NCBI RefSeq assembly: GCF_007990635.1
Contig: NZ_AP019846.1
Location: forward strand, 62,001 to 126,000
Origin: Leptotrichia hongkongensis
GTDB taxonomy: Bacteria > Fusobacteriota > Fusobacteriia > Fusobacteriales > Leptotrichiaceae
Reading direction: 5' to 3'
DNA length: 64,000 bases
Below the pieces are notes generated by a model, which worked only from the letters and a program-made list of their open reading frames with translations, searched no databases and was not told the DNA's origin. A program made the translations under genes and the position numbers. Positions 43,074 through 52,082 of the stretch are shown piece by piece. The stretch's first letter is position 1. Each line of letters starts with the position of its first letter.

Positions 43074-44180
43074 ATGGATAACTTTAGTAATGCAGCGAAA
43101 CTGAAAGTAGTAGGAGTAGGTGGAGCAGGTGGAAATGCAATAAATGATATGATTGAGAGTAATATAACAACTGTTGATTTTATAGCAATAAATACAGATC
43201 AGCAAGATTTAGACAGATCAAAAGCACCTATAAAAGTACTTTTAGGGAAAGGAATGGGTGCTGGAGCAGATCCTGAAAAAGGTAGAATTGCCGCAAAAGA
43301 ATCTGAAGAAAAAATAAAAGAAGTGCTAGAAGGCACAGATATGTTATTCATAACAGCTGGAATGGGTGGAGGAACAGGAACAGGAGCTTCTCCAATTATT
43401 GCTGAAGTAGCAAAAGCGATGGGGATTTTAACTGTAGCTATTGTAACAAAACCATTTGGATTTGAAGGACCATTAAAGAAAAATAACGCTGCAATAGGTA
43501 TTGATAATTTACAAGAAAATGTAGATACTTTGATTGCTATTCCTAATGATAGATTGTTTGAGATACCTGGAATGAATATTTCATTAATGAATGCTTTTAA
43601 AGAAGCAAATGGAGTTCTTAAAATGGGAATAAAAGGTATTTCTGACTTGATTACAAAGCAAGGAATTGTAAATTTGGATTTTGCAGATGTAAAATCTATT
43701 ATGCAAAATTCTGGAATTGCAATGTTAGGATTTGGAGAAGCAAATGGCGATGAAAAAGCTAAGAGTGCAACAGCTCAAGCATTAAACAGTCCATTATTGG
43801 AAAAATCTATCGAAGGAGCAAGAAAAATTCTAATAAACGTTACAGCAGGACCGGATATTGGATTACAAGAAATTCAAGAAGTTGCTCAAACAATTTCAGA
43901 AAAAGCTGGACATGACAAAGCTAACTTGTTGTGGGGTTATATTATGGAACCTGAATTAGAAGGAACAATAAGTGTATCACTAGTAGCAACAGACTTTGAA
44001 GAAGAATTTTTGACAGCTGATAATTCAAATACAATTAGATTTGCTCCATCTGAAGAAAAAGAAGAAACAGAAAATGATACTAAAGAAAATCTTGAAGAAA
44101 ATGATTATCAAGAAGAAGATAATTATGAAAAAGAAGAAGACGATATTGATTTTGTATTACCACCATTTTTTGAAGAGTAA
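43074..44180 (+). CDS. ftsZ: cell division protein FtsZ
   Basis: The tubulin-like GTPase that forms the division ring. Motifs: VVGVGGAGGNAINDM, the tubulin signature GGGTGTGASPIIAEVAK, and the T7 loop NLDFADVKSIM with catalytic Asp. A 45-residue acidic linker follows. The extreme C-terminus is DFVLPPFFEE rather than the usual D-IPxFLR-K peptide. At 368 residues it is of usual size. No ftsA lies between ftsQ and ftsZ. Confidence 0.97.
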   Translation: MDNFSNAAKLKVVGVGGAGGNAINDMIESNITTVDFIAINTDQQDLDRSKAPIKVLLGKGMGAGADPEKGRIAAKESEEKIKEVLEGTDMLFITAGMGGGTGTGASPIIAEVAKAMGILTVAIVTKPFGFEGPLKKNNAAIGIDNLQENVDTLIAIPNDRLFEIPGMNISLMNAFKEANGVLKMGIKGISDLITKQGIVNLDFADVKSIMQNSGIAMLGFGEANGDEKAKSATAQALNSPLLEKSIEGARKILINVTAGPDIGLQEIQEVAQTISEKAGHDKANLLWGYIMEPELEGTISVSLVATDFEEEFLTADNSNTIRFAPSEEKEETENDTKENLEENDYQEEDNYEKEEDDIDFVLPPFFEE

Positions 44181-44246
44181 TTATTAATAAAAATAGTCTA
44201 GTATGATTAAAGTTATTTAGATATATTCGATATTTTTGAAAATGAC

Positions 44247-44275
44247 TTGATTTTATTGGACTTTTTTGGTATAAT
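44247..44275 (+). promoter_or_regulatory. promoter of rpsF-ssb-rpsR
   Basis: TTGATT (44247-44252), 17 bases, TATAAT (44270-44275). The leader that follows (about 44285-44320) can form a hairpin and could be an S6:S18 site, but the match is not clear. Confidence 0.65.
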
Positions 44276-44335
44276 AATAAGACCTGCTCTATTTACAGAA
44301 GTAGGGCTAAAAAGCCATAGGAAAGGAGAAAGAAA

Positions 44336-44620
44336 ATGAGAAATTACGAAATTATGTTTATTTTGTCTACACAATTGACAGATGAAGAAAAACAAGCTGG
44401 AGTTGAATTTGTAGAAAAAACATTAACAGCTGCTGGAGCAACTGAAGTTAAGACAGAAATTTGGGGAGATAGAAAATTAGCTTACCCAATTAAGAAAAAA
44501 GAAAACGGATACTATGTTTTAACAACATTCCAAGCAGATGGAACTAAATTTACTGAAATCGAATCAAAATTAAACATTAACGAATCAATTTTAAAATACA
44601 TGATTGTTAAAAATGACTAA
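44336..44620 (+). CDS. rpsF: ribosomal protein S6
   Basis: A 94-residue small-subunit protein that pairs with S18. It starts MRNYEIMFILSTQLTDEE and contains WGDRKLAYPIKKKENGYYVL, the standard S6 core; it ends at ILKYMIVKND without a long acidic tail. There is a strong AAAGGAG site. First gene of the rpsF-ssb-rpsR operon. Confidence 0.97.
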   Translation: MRNYEIMFILSTQLTDEEKQAGVEFVEKTLTAAGATEVKTEIWGDRKLAYPIKKKENGYYVLTTFQADGTKFTEIESKLNINESILKYMIVKND

Positions 44621-44714
44621 TTTAAAATAGCGTTATTATAAGAGGGTTAAACTTATAAAAATTTGAGGTTTTGTTATTTTAAATGTTAAAAATATTAAAA
44701 TAGGGGGAAAATTT

Positions 44715-45137
44715 ATGAACGTAGTAATACTGATGGGAAGAATGGTAAGAGATCCTGAGTTAAAATATACTTCAGGAGGAAAAGCATTTGCCAATTTTAC
44801 ATTAGCTGTACAAAAAACAAAAGATGAAGCAGAATTTATTGATTGTACTGTTTGGGAAAAAACAGCAGAAACTATTGCAGAATATTTTAGAAAAGGAAAT
44901 AAAATTCTTGTTCAAGGAAGATTAAACGTAAGCAGTTACGAGCAAAACGGTGAAAAAAGAAGAATGACAAGAGTTGTTGTAAATAGTTTTGAATTTATTG
45001 AAAATTCAGGTAATGGTGGAGGATACCAACAACAGCAGACTTTTAACAATAATAACAGCAATAGCAAACCAGTACAAAATAATTCATTTGAAAATGATAA
45101 CGATGATATGGATGACGATGAAGAGTTTCCATTTTAA
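44715..45137 (+). CDS. ssb: single-stranded DNA-binding protein
   Basis: A 140-residue SSB. The OB fold spans about residues 1-105 (MNVVILMGRMVRDPELKYT, FIDCTVWEKTAE, KGNKILVQGRLNVSSYEQNG). Then come a Gln/Asn-rich linker and the acidic protein-interaction tip ending DDEEFPF. Its place between rpsF and rpsR is conserved in many bacteria. Confidence 0.96.
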   Translation: MNVVILMGRMVRDPELKYTSGGKAFANFTLAVQKTKDEAEFIDCTVWEKTAETIAEYFRKGNKILVQGRLNVSSYEQNGEKRRMTRVVVNSFEFIENSGNGGGYQQQQTFNNNNSNSKPVQNNSFENDNDDMDDDEEFPF

Positions 45138-45227
45138 TAATAACTAAGTAAATTTTGTAAATTAAAATATTTTAGATATTTTTTAAAAATGAAATTTACT
45201 ATAAAAGTTTTTAGGAGGTGTAAATTA

Positions 45228-45467
45228 ATGAGAGCTAAACCAGTTACAGAATTTAAAAGAAGAAAAAGAAGACCAAAAGTTAAATTTAAAGTAGAAGATA
45301 TTAATTATAAAAATGTTGAACTATTGAAAAACTTTATGAATGATAAAGGTAAAATCTCTCCAGCGAGAGTGACAGGATTAGAAGCTAAAGTTCAAAGAAA
45401 AATTGCTAAAGCAATTAAAAGAGCTAGACAAATCGCTTTGATGCCTTATACAAAAATTGAAAAATAA
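45228..45467 (+). CDS. rpsR: ribosomal protein S18
   Basis: A 79-residue protein that binds 16S rRNA with S6. Start ATG 45228 is set by AGGAGG nine bases upstream; the frame is open back to 45189 but has no site there. It contains [23 protein letters not shown] and the conserved [34 protein letters not shown], abbreviated here by its ends. It has no cysteines, so it is the zinc-independent form. Confidence 0.96.
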   Translation: MRAKPVTEFKRRKRRPKVKFKVEDINYKNVELLKNFMNDKGKISPARVTGLEAKVQRKIAKAIKRARQIALMPYTKIEK

Positions 45468-45493
45468 TAGTAATTTTATTTTTTGATAAATTT

Positions 45494-45539
45494 AGACTAT
45501 TTAAAATAAGTTTTAACTTGTTATAGATAGTCTTTTTTT
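45494..45539 (+). terminator. terminator after rpsR
   Basis: AGACTAT pairs with ATAGTCT, with an inner AAGTTTTAACTT helix, followed by TTTTTT. Confidence 0.8.
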
Positions 45540-45637
45540 GTGAAAAAATATGGAAAAATTAAGATTTATATTGTATAATGTATCAAATGTATTTAAAAAG
45601 ACATTTTTTATATAATAAAAATTAGGCGGTAGTAAAA

Positions 45638-46297
45638 ATGTTGAATAAAAAATTGGGGTTATTTTTACTTTTTTTATTTGTTTTTATAATAGGTTGTAGT
45701 AAAAAGGAGAGCAAAGAAAAAGAAAAGAAACACGATAATGTACAAAATAAAACCACAAAAGAAAATGTTTTTTCGAATAATTCAATAGAGAAAATAATTG
45801 AAACTTTTACAAAAAAATCGAAAGAGAATAAGATAAGTATAGGAAATTTTGAAAAACTGGTATATGAGAACAAAAATTATTATTATGCCAAGATACATTC
45901 TAGAGGAGATGCTATTTATGCACTTGATTATAGCGGGATAAGTGCAACAAGTATATTTCTGAAGGTTAGCAAGGTGGATGGAGCTAACTTGGGAATAATT
46001 GAAAATATGGTGGTTAATCTTATACAAGTTTCTGATGAAAAAATTAATGACACTGAAGCTAGAGCAATTTATACAAAAATCTTAGCAAGTATGAGGGAAA
46101 AGGAATTAACAAGTTTATTATCATATACAAATGGAATAATATATGGAATAAGAATAGACTCGATTACAGGTGAATTCATATTTTTTGCTAGAGAATCAGA
46201 AAATGAAAATGCAGTTACAAGTATTCAAAATCTGAAATTTAATAATAAAAATGAAGGAACTTCTGAAAAAATAGTAAATCTAAAAGAAAAAAAATAA
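45638..46297 (+). CDS. lipoprotein of unknown function
   Basis: A 219-residue protein with a lipoprotein signal: basic start, hydrophobic stretch, lipobox FIIGC with Cys20. A lysine/glutamate-rich linker follows (residues 22-50). The rest is a soluble domain with alternating beta-alpha pattern and is not recognised. It should be anchored at a membrane surface. It is a single gene, after the rpsR terminator and before a DUF937 gene. Confidence 0.75.
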   Translation: MLNKKLGLFLLFLFVFIIGCSKKESKEKEKKHDNVQNKTTKENVFSNNSIEKIIETFTKKSKENKISIGNFEKLVYENKNYYYAKIHSRGDAIYALDYSGISATSIFLKVSKVDGANLGIIENMVVNLIQVSDEKINDTEARAIYTKILASMREKELTSLLSYTNGIIYGIRIDSITGEFIFFARESENENAVTSIQNLKFNNKNEGTSEKIVNLKEKK

Positions 46298-46443
46298 ATA
46301 TTTATTAATCTAAATAAACTTGGATTATAAATAAAAAATTATTATTTCGTTCAAACTTTTAATGTTATTTGATTTTATTGATATGAAAAAGATTTAGATA
46401 CGAAAAAAGAGAATAAATTATAATATAGAATTTAGGAGGTAAA

Positions 46444-47022
46444 ATGAATTTAGAAGCATTATTTGGACTTTTACAGGGACAGGATCTAGGAAAATTGACA
46501 GAACAGATAGGAGGGGACAGTACGCAAGTAAAAGATGGAGTAGCGGCCGCTTTACCTGCGATATTGGCAGCAGTTAATAAAAATGCAAATAACAGTGAAA
46601 AAGCAGAAGGATTAAATAACGCATTAAATCAGCACGATGGTTCAATATTAAATAACCTTGGAAGTTATTTACAAAATCCTGATTTAAAGGATGGAGCAGG
46701 AATTTTAGGACATTTGTTTGGAAATAATACACAAAATGTGGCAAACGCTGTTTCACAATCAAGTGGACTAGATAACCAAGGAAGCATGAAAATTTTACAA
46801 ACATTGGCTCCACTTGTATTAGGTGCATTAGGACAGCAAAAAAAGGAAAATAATCTAGATGCGGAAGGAATTGGTAACTTAACTTCAAATCTTGCAGCAA
46901 ACTTTACAGGCGAAGGTGGTATTATGAGCATGGTTACAAATATGCTGGATGCAAATAAAGATGGAAATGTAATGGATGATGTAATGGGATTAGTTGGAAA
47001 ATTTTTTGGCGGTAAAAAATAG
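46444..47022 (+). CDS. DUF937-family protein
   Basis: A 192-residue protein rich in Asn, Gly, Gln and Leu. It begins MNLEALFGLLQGQDLGKLTEQIG and has VKDGVAAALPAILAAVNKNA and ILGHLFGNN, the DUF937 (YidB-like) repeats. The C-terminal segment MLDANKDGNVMDDVMGLVGKFF contains an EF-hand-like DANKDGNVMDD loop. It has no signal peptide and its function is unknown. Good AGGAGG site. Confidence 0.85.
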   Translation: MNLEALFGLLQGQDLGKLTEQIGGDSTQVKDGVAAALPAILAAVNKNANNSEKAEGLNNALNQHDGSILNNLGSYLQNPDLKDGAGILGHLFGNNTQNVANAVSQSSGLDNQGSMKILQTLAPLVLGALGQQKKENNLDAEGIGNLTSNLAANFTGEGGIMSMVTNMLDANKDGNVMDDVMGLVGKFFGGKK

Positions 47023-47043
47023 AAAGTGTAAAAAATAAGTATG

Positions 47044-47104
47044 AAATTAGGCAAAGGGACTATTTTATTTTTAAAGGTATCTCACAAAAGCCTAATTTTT
47101 TTTT
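47044..47104 (+). terminator. terminator between DUF937 gene and crcB
   Basis: AAATTAGGC pairs with GCCTAATTT across a long loop and is followed by a T-run. Confidence 0.6.
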
Positions 47105-47137
47105 AGATAAATTTTTAATTATTAAGGATGGTAAATA

Positions 47138-47497
47138 ATGAAATTTTTGATGATTGGAATTGGTGGGGGAATTGGGGCGATTCTTCGATATTTAATTAGT
47201 ATTGTGCCTTTAAAAGTGAGTTTTCCCGTGCAGACTTTTGTTACGAATATTTTGGGAGCAATTTTGATTGGGGTTGTTGTTGAGGTGGTGGCTGGGAAGC
47301 AGGTTTCACAGAATTGGAGTTTATTCTGGAGAGTAGGAATTTGTGGAGGATTTACGACATTTTCTACATTTTCGTTGGAAACATATAACTTGATTGAGAA
47401 AGGGAATACTTGGATTGCATTGGGATATGCGATTTTGAGTGTTGTGCTGTCAGTTGCAGGGGTCTTTATTGGAAGAGGGGTTGTTAGAGCGGCATAA
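47138..47497 (+). CDS. crcB: fluoride channel Fluc/CrcB
   Basis: A 119-residue, four-helix membrane protein, a dimeric fluoride exporter. It has GGGIGAILRYL near the N-terminus, FPVQTFVTNILGAILIG with the conserved Asn, and the channel motif GGFTTFSTFSLE. It is one gene here rather than the tandem pair some bacteria have, so it would be a homodimer. No fluoride riboswitch consensus is visible upstream. Confidence 0.92.
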   Translation: MKFLMIGIGGGIGAILRYLISIVPLKVSFPVQTFVTNILGAILIGVVVEVVAGKQVSQNWSLFWRVGICGGFTTFSTFSLETYNLIEKGNTWIALGYAILSVVLSVAGVFIGRGVVRAA

Positions 47498-47575
47498 AAA
47501 GTGTAATGTAAAAAATTTTGAATATTTTTATTAAATTTTGGTATAAAAACTTGGATATTTAGTGAAGGAGTTAAT

Positions 47576-48989
47576 ATGGATAAGGGACATTCAATAGAAA
47601 ATACGAAAAGATATGCGATACTGGAGGTTATGTTCTTTAATGGATATACAGTAGGAATGCAGAGTTTTGTGCTTTTGAGCTTGGCGATTTATTTTAATAT
47701 GAGTTCTTTTTTTATATCAATTGTGTCATCGCTGCCAACGGCGGGATATTTACTTCAAATATTTACTAAGCGTGTAAATATCTTGCTTGGAAGTAGGAAA
47801 AGGACAATGGTAATAGCGGCTACTCTTTCAAGGTTGGTTATATGTGTAATGCCTTTTGCTGTTTTTTTTTGATGTGAGAAAGCAGGAAGTATATTTTGCC
47901 GTAATGCTTATTTATGCGCTTGTCGCACCTTTTTCAAATAATGTGTGGACGGCTGTAATGACAAAGATTATTAATAAAAAGGAAAGAGGGAAGTATTTTG
48001 GAGTGCGTAATTTATTTTCATCTCTTTCTACCGTAGTTTACACGTTGATTTATGGATATGTTTTATCAATGCCTGATAGAAAAACTGCAATGCTTATATT
48101 GACAACGATAATGTCACTTTCGGCAATAGGTTCAGCGATATTCATGTGCCTTCATTATGTTCCTGATTTGGGAACGGATATAAAAAATGTAAGTATTAAA
48201 ACAGCATTTAAAAATAAAAATTTTGTCGTTTATTTAAAATTTGCTTCTGTGTGGCTGTTTACATGGGAATTTCTAAAGCCAATGACAGAATATTACAGGA
48301 TAAAAATACTCGGTGTAAATACAATGTTCATTTCCCAAATGGGAGTTTTAACAGCGATATTGTCAAGTGTACTTTATCTAGTTTATGGAAAATTGTCTGA
48401 TAAATACGGAAACAAGACAATGCTTAGAATGGGAATATTTTTTACAACATATTATGTGCTTACCTATTTTTCAATGACTCAGGACAATAAAATGTCAATG
48501 CTTTTTGCAGCCGCAGTAATTGACGCAATAGGATTTACAGCGATAACATTAAGTTTATTGAATCTTATGATGGAAGTTTCAGGCGAGCCTGCTGATGCCT
48601 ATGTGGGAGCTTATGCTATGGTTTCGGGACTTTCAGCAATATCAGCAGGATTATTCGGTGGGATGCTGGGAAAATTCATAAATAACGGAGTAATTTATAT
48701 TTTTGGGGAACAATTTTACACAATAAGATTTGCCTTTGTTATAGGATTTATTTTGAGATTATTTTCATTGCTGGAATTAACAAGGGTTTATTCATTTGAA
48801 AAAACATTTGTGTATCCTGGAGGAAGCAGCCGAATAAAAAGCATGTTTTCAAAAATAATGTTTTCAGGCTCAAGATACGTTATTCATTCTGATAAAGGAA
48901 AAAATGAAGATTCTGATGAAAAGGAGAATGATGTAAGTGAAGAAGAGAATGTTAATGGTAAATCTAATGAAAGTAAGAAAGAACTGTAA
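47576..48989 (+). pseudogene. MFS transporter, split by a T-tract frameshift
   Basis: The start ATG 47576 (GAAGGAG site) opens a transporter with the first three helices. At a run of nine T (47862-47870) the frame stops at once (MPFAVFF then TGA). With eight T it would read through PFAVFFDVRKQEVYFAVMLI into the open frame that runs to 48989 (nine or so more helices and an acidic tail). The whole would be about 470 residues, a 12-helix major facilitator. The substrate is unknown. A tract of this length is a plausible phase-variation switch or a read error. Confidence 0.75.
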
Positions 48990-49216
48990 TTGGTTTGTAG
49001 CCAGTTATAAGAGTAAAAAATTGCAGAAATTGAGAGGGATAGCATGGAATTAAGACCCCTTTGTTAAAGAGTGTAGAAAAACAAGAAAATAATTTTAAGA
49101 AAAATAGAATAAAATGACTGGAATTTTTGTTGCTAAATCTGAGATAATAATTGAGGATATTTCGTTTTTATTTGTGAGAAATTGCAAAGTTTTGGGAATT
49201 GAGAAGTAAAATTTAT

Positions 49217-49257
49217 GAAAAAAGGCTTTGTTCTTTATTGAATGGAGTCTTTTTTTT
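49217..49257 (+). terminator. terminator before ABC-F gene
   Basis: AAAAAAGGCT pairs with AGTCTTTTTT (one G-T), followed by more T. Confidence 0.65.
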
Positions 49258-49294
49258 TGTTGTATTTTATATGATTTCAAAAATTTCACAAACG

Positions 49295-49323
49295 TTGTAA
49301 ACAAATATCAAAAATGATATAAT
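49295..49323 (+). promoter_or_regulatory. promoter of ABC-F gene
   Basis: TTGTAA (49295-49300), 17 bases, TATAAT (49318-49323). Confidence 0.65.
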
Positions 49324-49384
49324 TTAAAAATAAATTTAAATAAAAATAATTTGATAAATAACGAAGAAAAGGAAAGGAATTTTA

Positions 49385-51319
49385 ATGAGTTTAGTTCAGT
49401 TTAACAAGGTATATAAGCAATTTGCGGGGGCATACATTTTGAGAGATGTTAATTTTACGATTGAAGAAAGAGATAAGATTGGGCTTGTAGGGGTAAATGG
49501 GGCTGGGAAGTCTACGATTATTAGGATGCTTTTGGGGGAAGAGCGGATTGATGGGAATGAGAATAATCTTAATGAGTTTGGGGAAATTGTGAAAAGTGGG
49601 GCTACAAAAATTGGGTATTTGTCACAGAATACAGAGTTTTCAGATGAAAAAAATACGATTTATGAGGAAATGATGACTATTTTTGAGGAAGAGAGAAAAA
49701 TCTGGGATGAGATTCAGAAAGTTAATATGCTTTTAGGAACAGCGAACGAAGATGAAATGGAAAAGCTGATTAACAAATCTGCTGAACTTTCTTCTATTTA
49801 CGAGGCAAAAAATGGTTATGAGATTGAATACAAGATTAAGCAGGTGCTTACAGGGCTTGAACTTACTGGGGAATACGAGAATTTGTTATTGCAGGATTTG
49901 AGCGGTGGGGAAAGAACACGTGTTTCACTTGCAAAATTGCTTTTATCTGAACCTGACTTGCTGATTCTGGACGAGCCAACAAACCATTTGGACTTGATTT
50001 CGATTGAGTGGCTTGAGGATTATTTGAAAAAGTATAATAAGGCGTTTTTGCTTGTTTCTCACGATAGAATATTTTTGGATAATGTCTGTACAAAAATTTT
50101 TGAGTTGGAAAATAAAAAATTACACAAGTATGATGGAAACTTTTCGTCGTTTATTCTTCAAAAAGAGATGATTTTGAAGGGGGAAATTAAGCGGTATGAG
50201 AAGGAACAGGAAAAAATTAAGAAAATGGAGGAATACATTGACAGATTTAGAGCTGGAATAAAGGCAAGGCAGGCGAAAGGACGACAAAAAATACTGGATA
50301 GAATTGAGAGAATGGAAGATCCTGTATTTAATCCGCAAAGAATGAGGCTAAAATTTGAAGCGGCTAAAATGAGTGGGGAAAATGTGCTGAAAGTTAGAAA
50401 CTTATCTAAAAGCTTTGACGGAAAAAAAGTTTTGAATAATATAAATTTTGAGCTTTTCCGTGGAGAAAGAGTTGGGATTATTGGAAAAAATGGGATTGGA
50501 AAATCTACACTTCTAAAAATACTTTTGGATAAGTTGCCGAAGGATACAGGGGAAATTGAGTTTGGAACAAGGTTAAAAATCGGATATTATGATCAGAATC
50601 ATCAGGAATTTTCACAGGAAAGCACAATTTTACAGGAAATAAACAATTCACTTGATTTAACAGAAGAATATTTGCGAACACTCGCAGGCGGATTTTTGTT
50701 TTCAGGTGACGATGTGCAGAAAAAAATCAGTATGCTAAGTGGTGGGGAAAGAGTCCGTGTGGCATTTTTGAAACTTTACATGGAAAAAGCCAACTTTCTG
50801 ATTCTGGATGAGCCAACTAACCATCTGGATGTTTATTCCATCGAAGTGCTGGAGGATGCTTTGGAGGATTTTGACGGAACAATGCTAGTCGTTTCCCACA
50901 ACCGACACTTTTTAGACACAATCTGCAACACAATTTACTGCCTTGACGAAAACGGACTTACAAAATTCAAAGGAAATTACGAAGACTACAAAGAAAGCTT
51001 AAAAACAGCAAAATCAGCTTCTCAAGGAACAAACCTCGAAACGAAGGAAGAGAAAAAGCTTTCATATCAGGAGCAGAAGGAACAGTCAAGAAAAATCGCA
51101 AAATTGAAACGTGATATTGAAAAACTGGAAAAGGAAATGGAAAAAATCACAGAAATGAGAGAAAACTTGAACGCAGAATACGAAAAAGCAGGAAAAGAAA
51201 ACAATATGGAAAAACTGATGGAAGTGCAGGAAAAGCTCGACAGGCTGGAAGAAGAAGAGATGGAGAAAATGGAAGAGTGGGATGTGAAGAGTGGGGAGTT
51301 GGAAGAAATTGAAATATAA
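49385..51319 (+). CDS. ABC-F family ATPase
   Basis: A 644-residue soluble protein with two ABC domains and no membrane part; the class acts on ribosomes. First domain: P-loop GVNGAGKST, signature LSGGERTRVSLAKLL, Walker B LLILDEPTNHLD. An arginine/lysine-rich linker (RAGIKARQAKGRQK) follows. Second domain: GKNGIGKST, LSGGERVRVAFLKL, LILDEPTNHLD. The C-terminal coiled coil (about residues 560-640) resembles Uup/YdiF types. Whether it protects from antibiotics or has a housekeeping role cannot be told from sequence. Confidence 0.93.
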   Translation: MSLVQFNKVYKQFAGAYILRDVNFTIEERDKIGLVGVNGAGKSTIIRMLLGEERIDGNENNLNEFGEIVKSGATKIGYLSQNTEFSDEKNTIYEEMMTIFEEERKIWDEIQKVNMLLGTANEDEMEKLINKSAELSSIYEAKNGYEIEYKIKQVLTGLELTGEYENLLLQDLSGGERTRVSLAKLLLSEPDLLILDEPTNHLDLISIEWLEDYLKKYNKAFLLVSHDRIFLDNVCTKIFELENKKLHKYDGNFSSFILQKEMILKGEIKRYEKEQEKIKKMEEYIDRFRAGIKARQAKGRQKILDRIERMEDPVFNPQRMRLKFEAAKMSGENVLKVRNLSKSFDGKKVLNNINFELFRGERVGIIGKNGIGKSTLLKILLDKLPKDTGEIEFGTRLKIGYYDQNHQEFSQESTILQEINNSLDLTEEYLRTLAGGFLFSGDDVQKKISMLSGGERVRVAFLKLYMEKANFLILDEPTNHLDVYSIEVLEDALEDFDGTMLVVSHNRHFLDTICNTIYCLDENGLTKFKGNYEDYKESLKTAKSASQGTNLETKEEKKLSYQEQKEQSRKIAKLKRDIEKLEKEMEKITEMRENLNAEYEKAGKENNMEKLMEVQEKLDRLEEEEMEKMEEWDVKSGELEEIEI

Positions 51320-51373
51320 AAGATTTTTTTGGTTTGAAAGTGAAGAATAATTTTATGAAAGCAGGAAAAGCAA

Positions 51374-52072
51374 ATGGCAAATAATAAATACAGCTGGGAA
51401 AACGAAAGTGATAAAATTTTAAAAAGGTTAGTTTTACAAGATGATGAAGAATTTTTGAGTAAAAAAAGGGCAAAAGAGTTATTTGATAATGGGATATTGA
51501 AAAAAATTCAAGTGGGAACTTTTGAAGGATTGAAGGAAATACATCGGTATTTGTTTCAAGAATGTTATGGAACTGTAGGAAAAATACGGGAACATGATAT
51601 TCGGAAAGGCGATACTGTATTTTGTCGTGCCATGTATCTTGAAGATAATTTAAAGACAGTTTCTAAAATGCCTGAAAATAATTTTGAGGAAATAATTGAG
51701 AAATATGTTGAGATGAATATAATGCATCCGTTTTATGAGGGAAATGGGAGAGCTACTAGGATTTGGCTGGATCAGATGTTGATAAGAAGTCTTGGAATGT
51801 GTGTGAATTGGCAAAATATTAATAGAAATGATTATTTATCGGCAATGAAAAGAAGTGTGGTTAATGATTTGGAATTGAAATTTCTTTTGAAGGAGAATTT
51901 GACGGAAGATGTGGAAAGCAGAGATATATTTATGAATGGGATTAATCGGTCTTATGAATATGAAAATATGAGAAAATATGATGTGAAGGAACTGGAAGTT
52001 TCAAATAAATTGGAAGAATTAGCGAATAAAAAAGGAGAAAAGAGAAATAATAAGTTGAGATGGCAGGAGTAG
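51374..52072 (+). CDS. Fic-domain adenylyltransferase, class III (autoinhibited)
   Basis: A 232-residue Fic protein. The catalytic loop HPFYEGNGRATR starts at His118; such enzymes transfer AMP (or another nucleotide moiety) to target hydroxyls. After the core, residues 193-198 read SYEYEN, which fits the inhibitory [S/T]xxxE[G/N] motif at the C-terminal position that defines class III, as in Neisseria NmFic. The glutamate (197) should block ATP until released. No separate antitoxin is needed. It is followed ten bases later by a TPR/Sel1 membrane protein. The ATG has AGGAAAAG upstream. Confidence 0.9.
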   Translation: MANNKYSWENESDKILKRLVLQDDEEFLSKKRAKELFDNGILKKIQVGTFEGLKEIHRYLFQECYGTVGKIREHDIRKGDTVFCRAMYLEDNLKTVSKMPENNFEEIIEKYVEMNIMHPFYEGNGRATRIWLDQMLIRSLGMCVNWQNINRNDYLSAMKRSVVNDLELKFLLKENLTEDVESRDIFMNGINRSYEYENMRKYDVKELEVSNKLEELANKKGEKRNNKLRWQE

Positions 52073-52082
52073 AAGATAAAAT

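Noticed and set aside
44276-44335. S6:S18 autoregulatory RNA before rpsF
   Set aside because: A hairpin can be drawn, but I could not match the conserved bulge and loop with confidence; noted only with the promoter.
47023-47137. Fluoride riboswitch before crcB
   Set aside because: The hairpin there lacks the conserved riboswitch bases and is better read as a terminator of the preceding gene.
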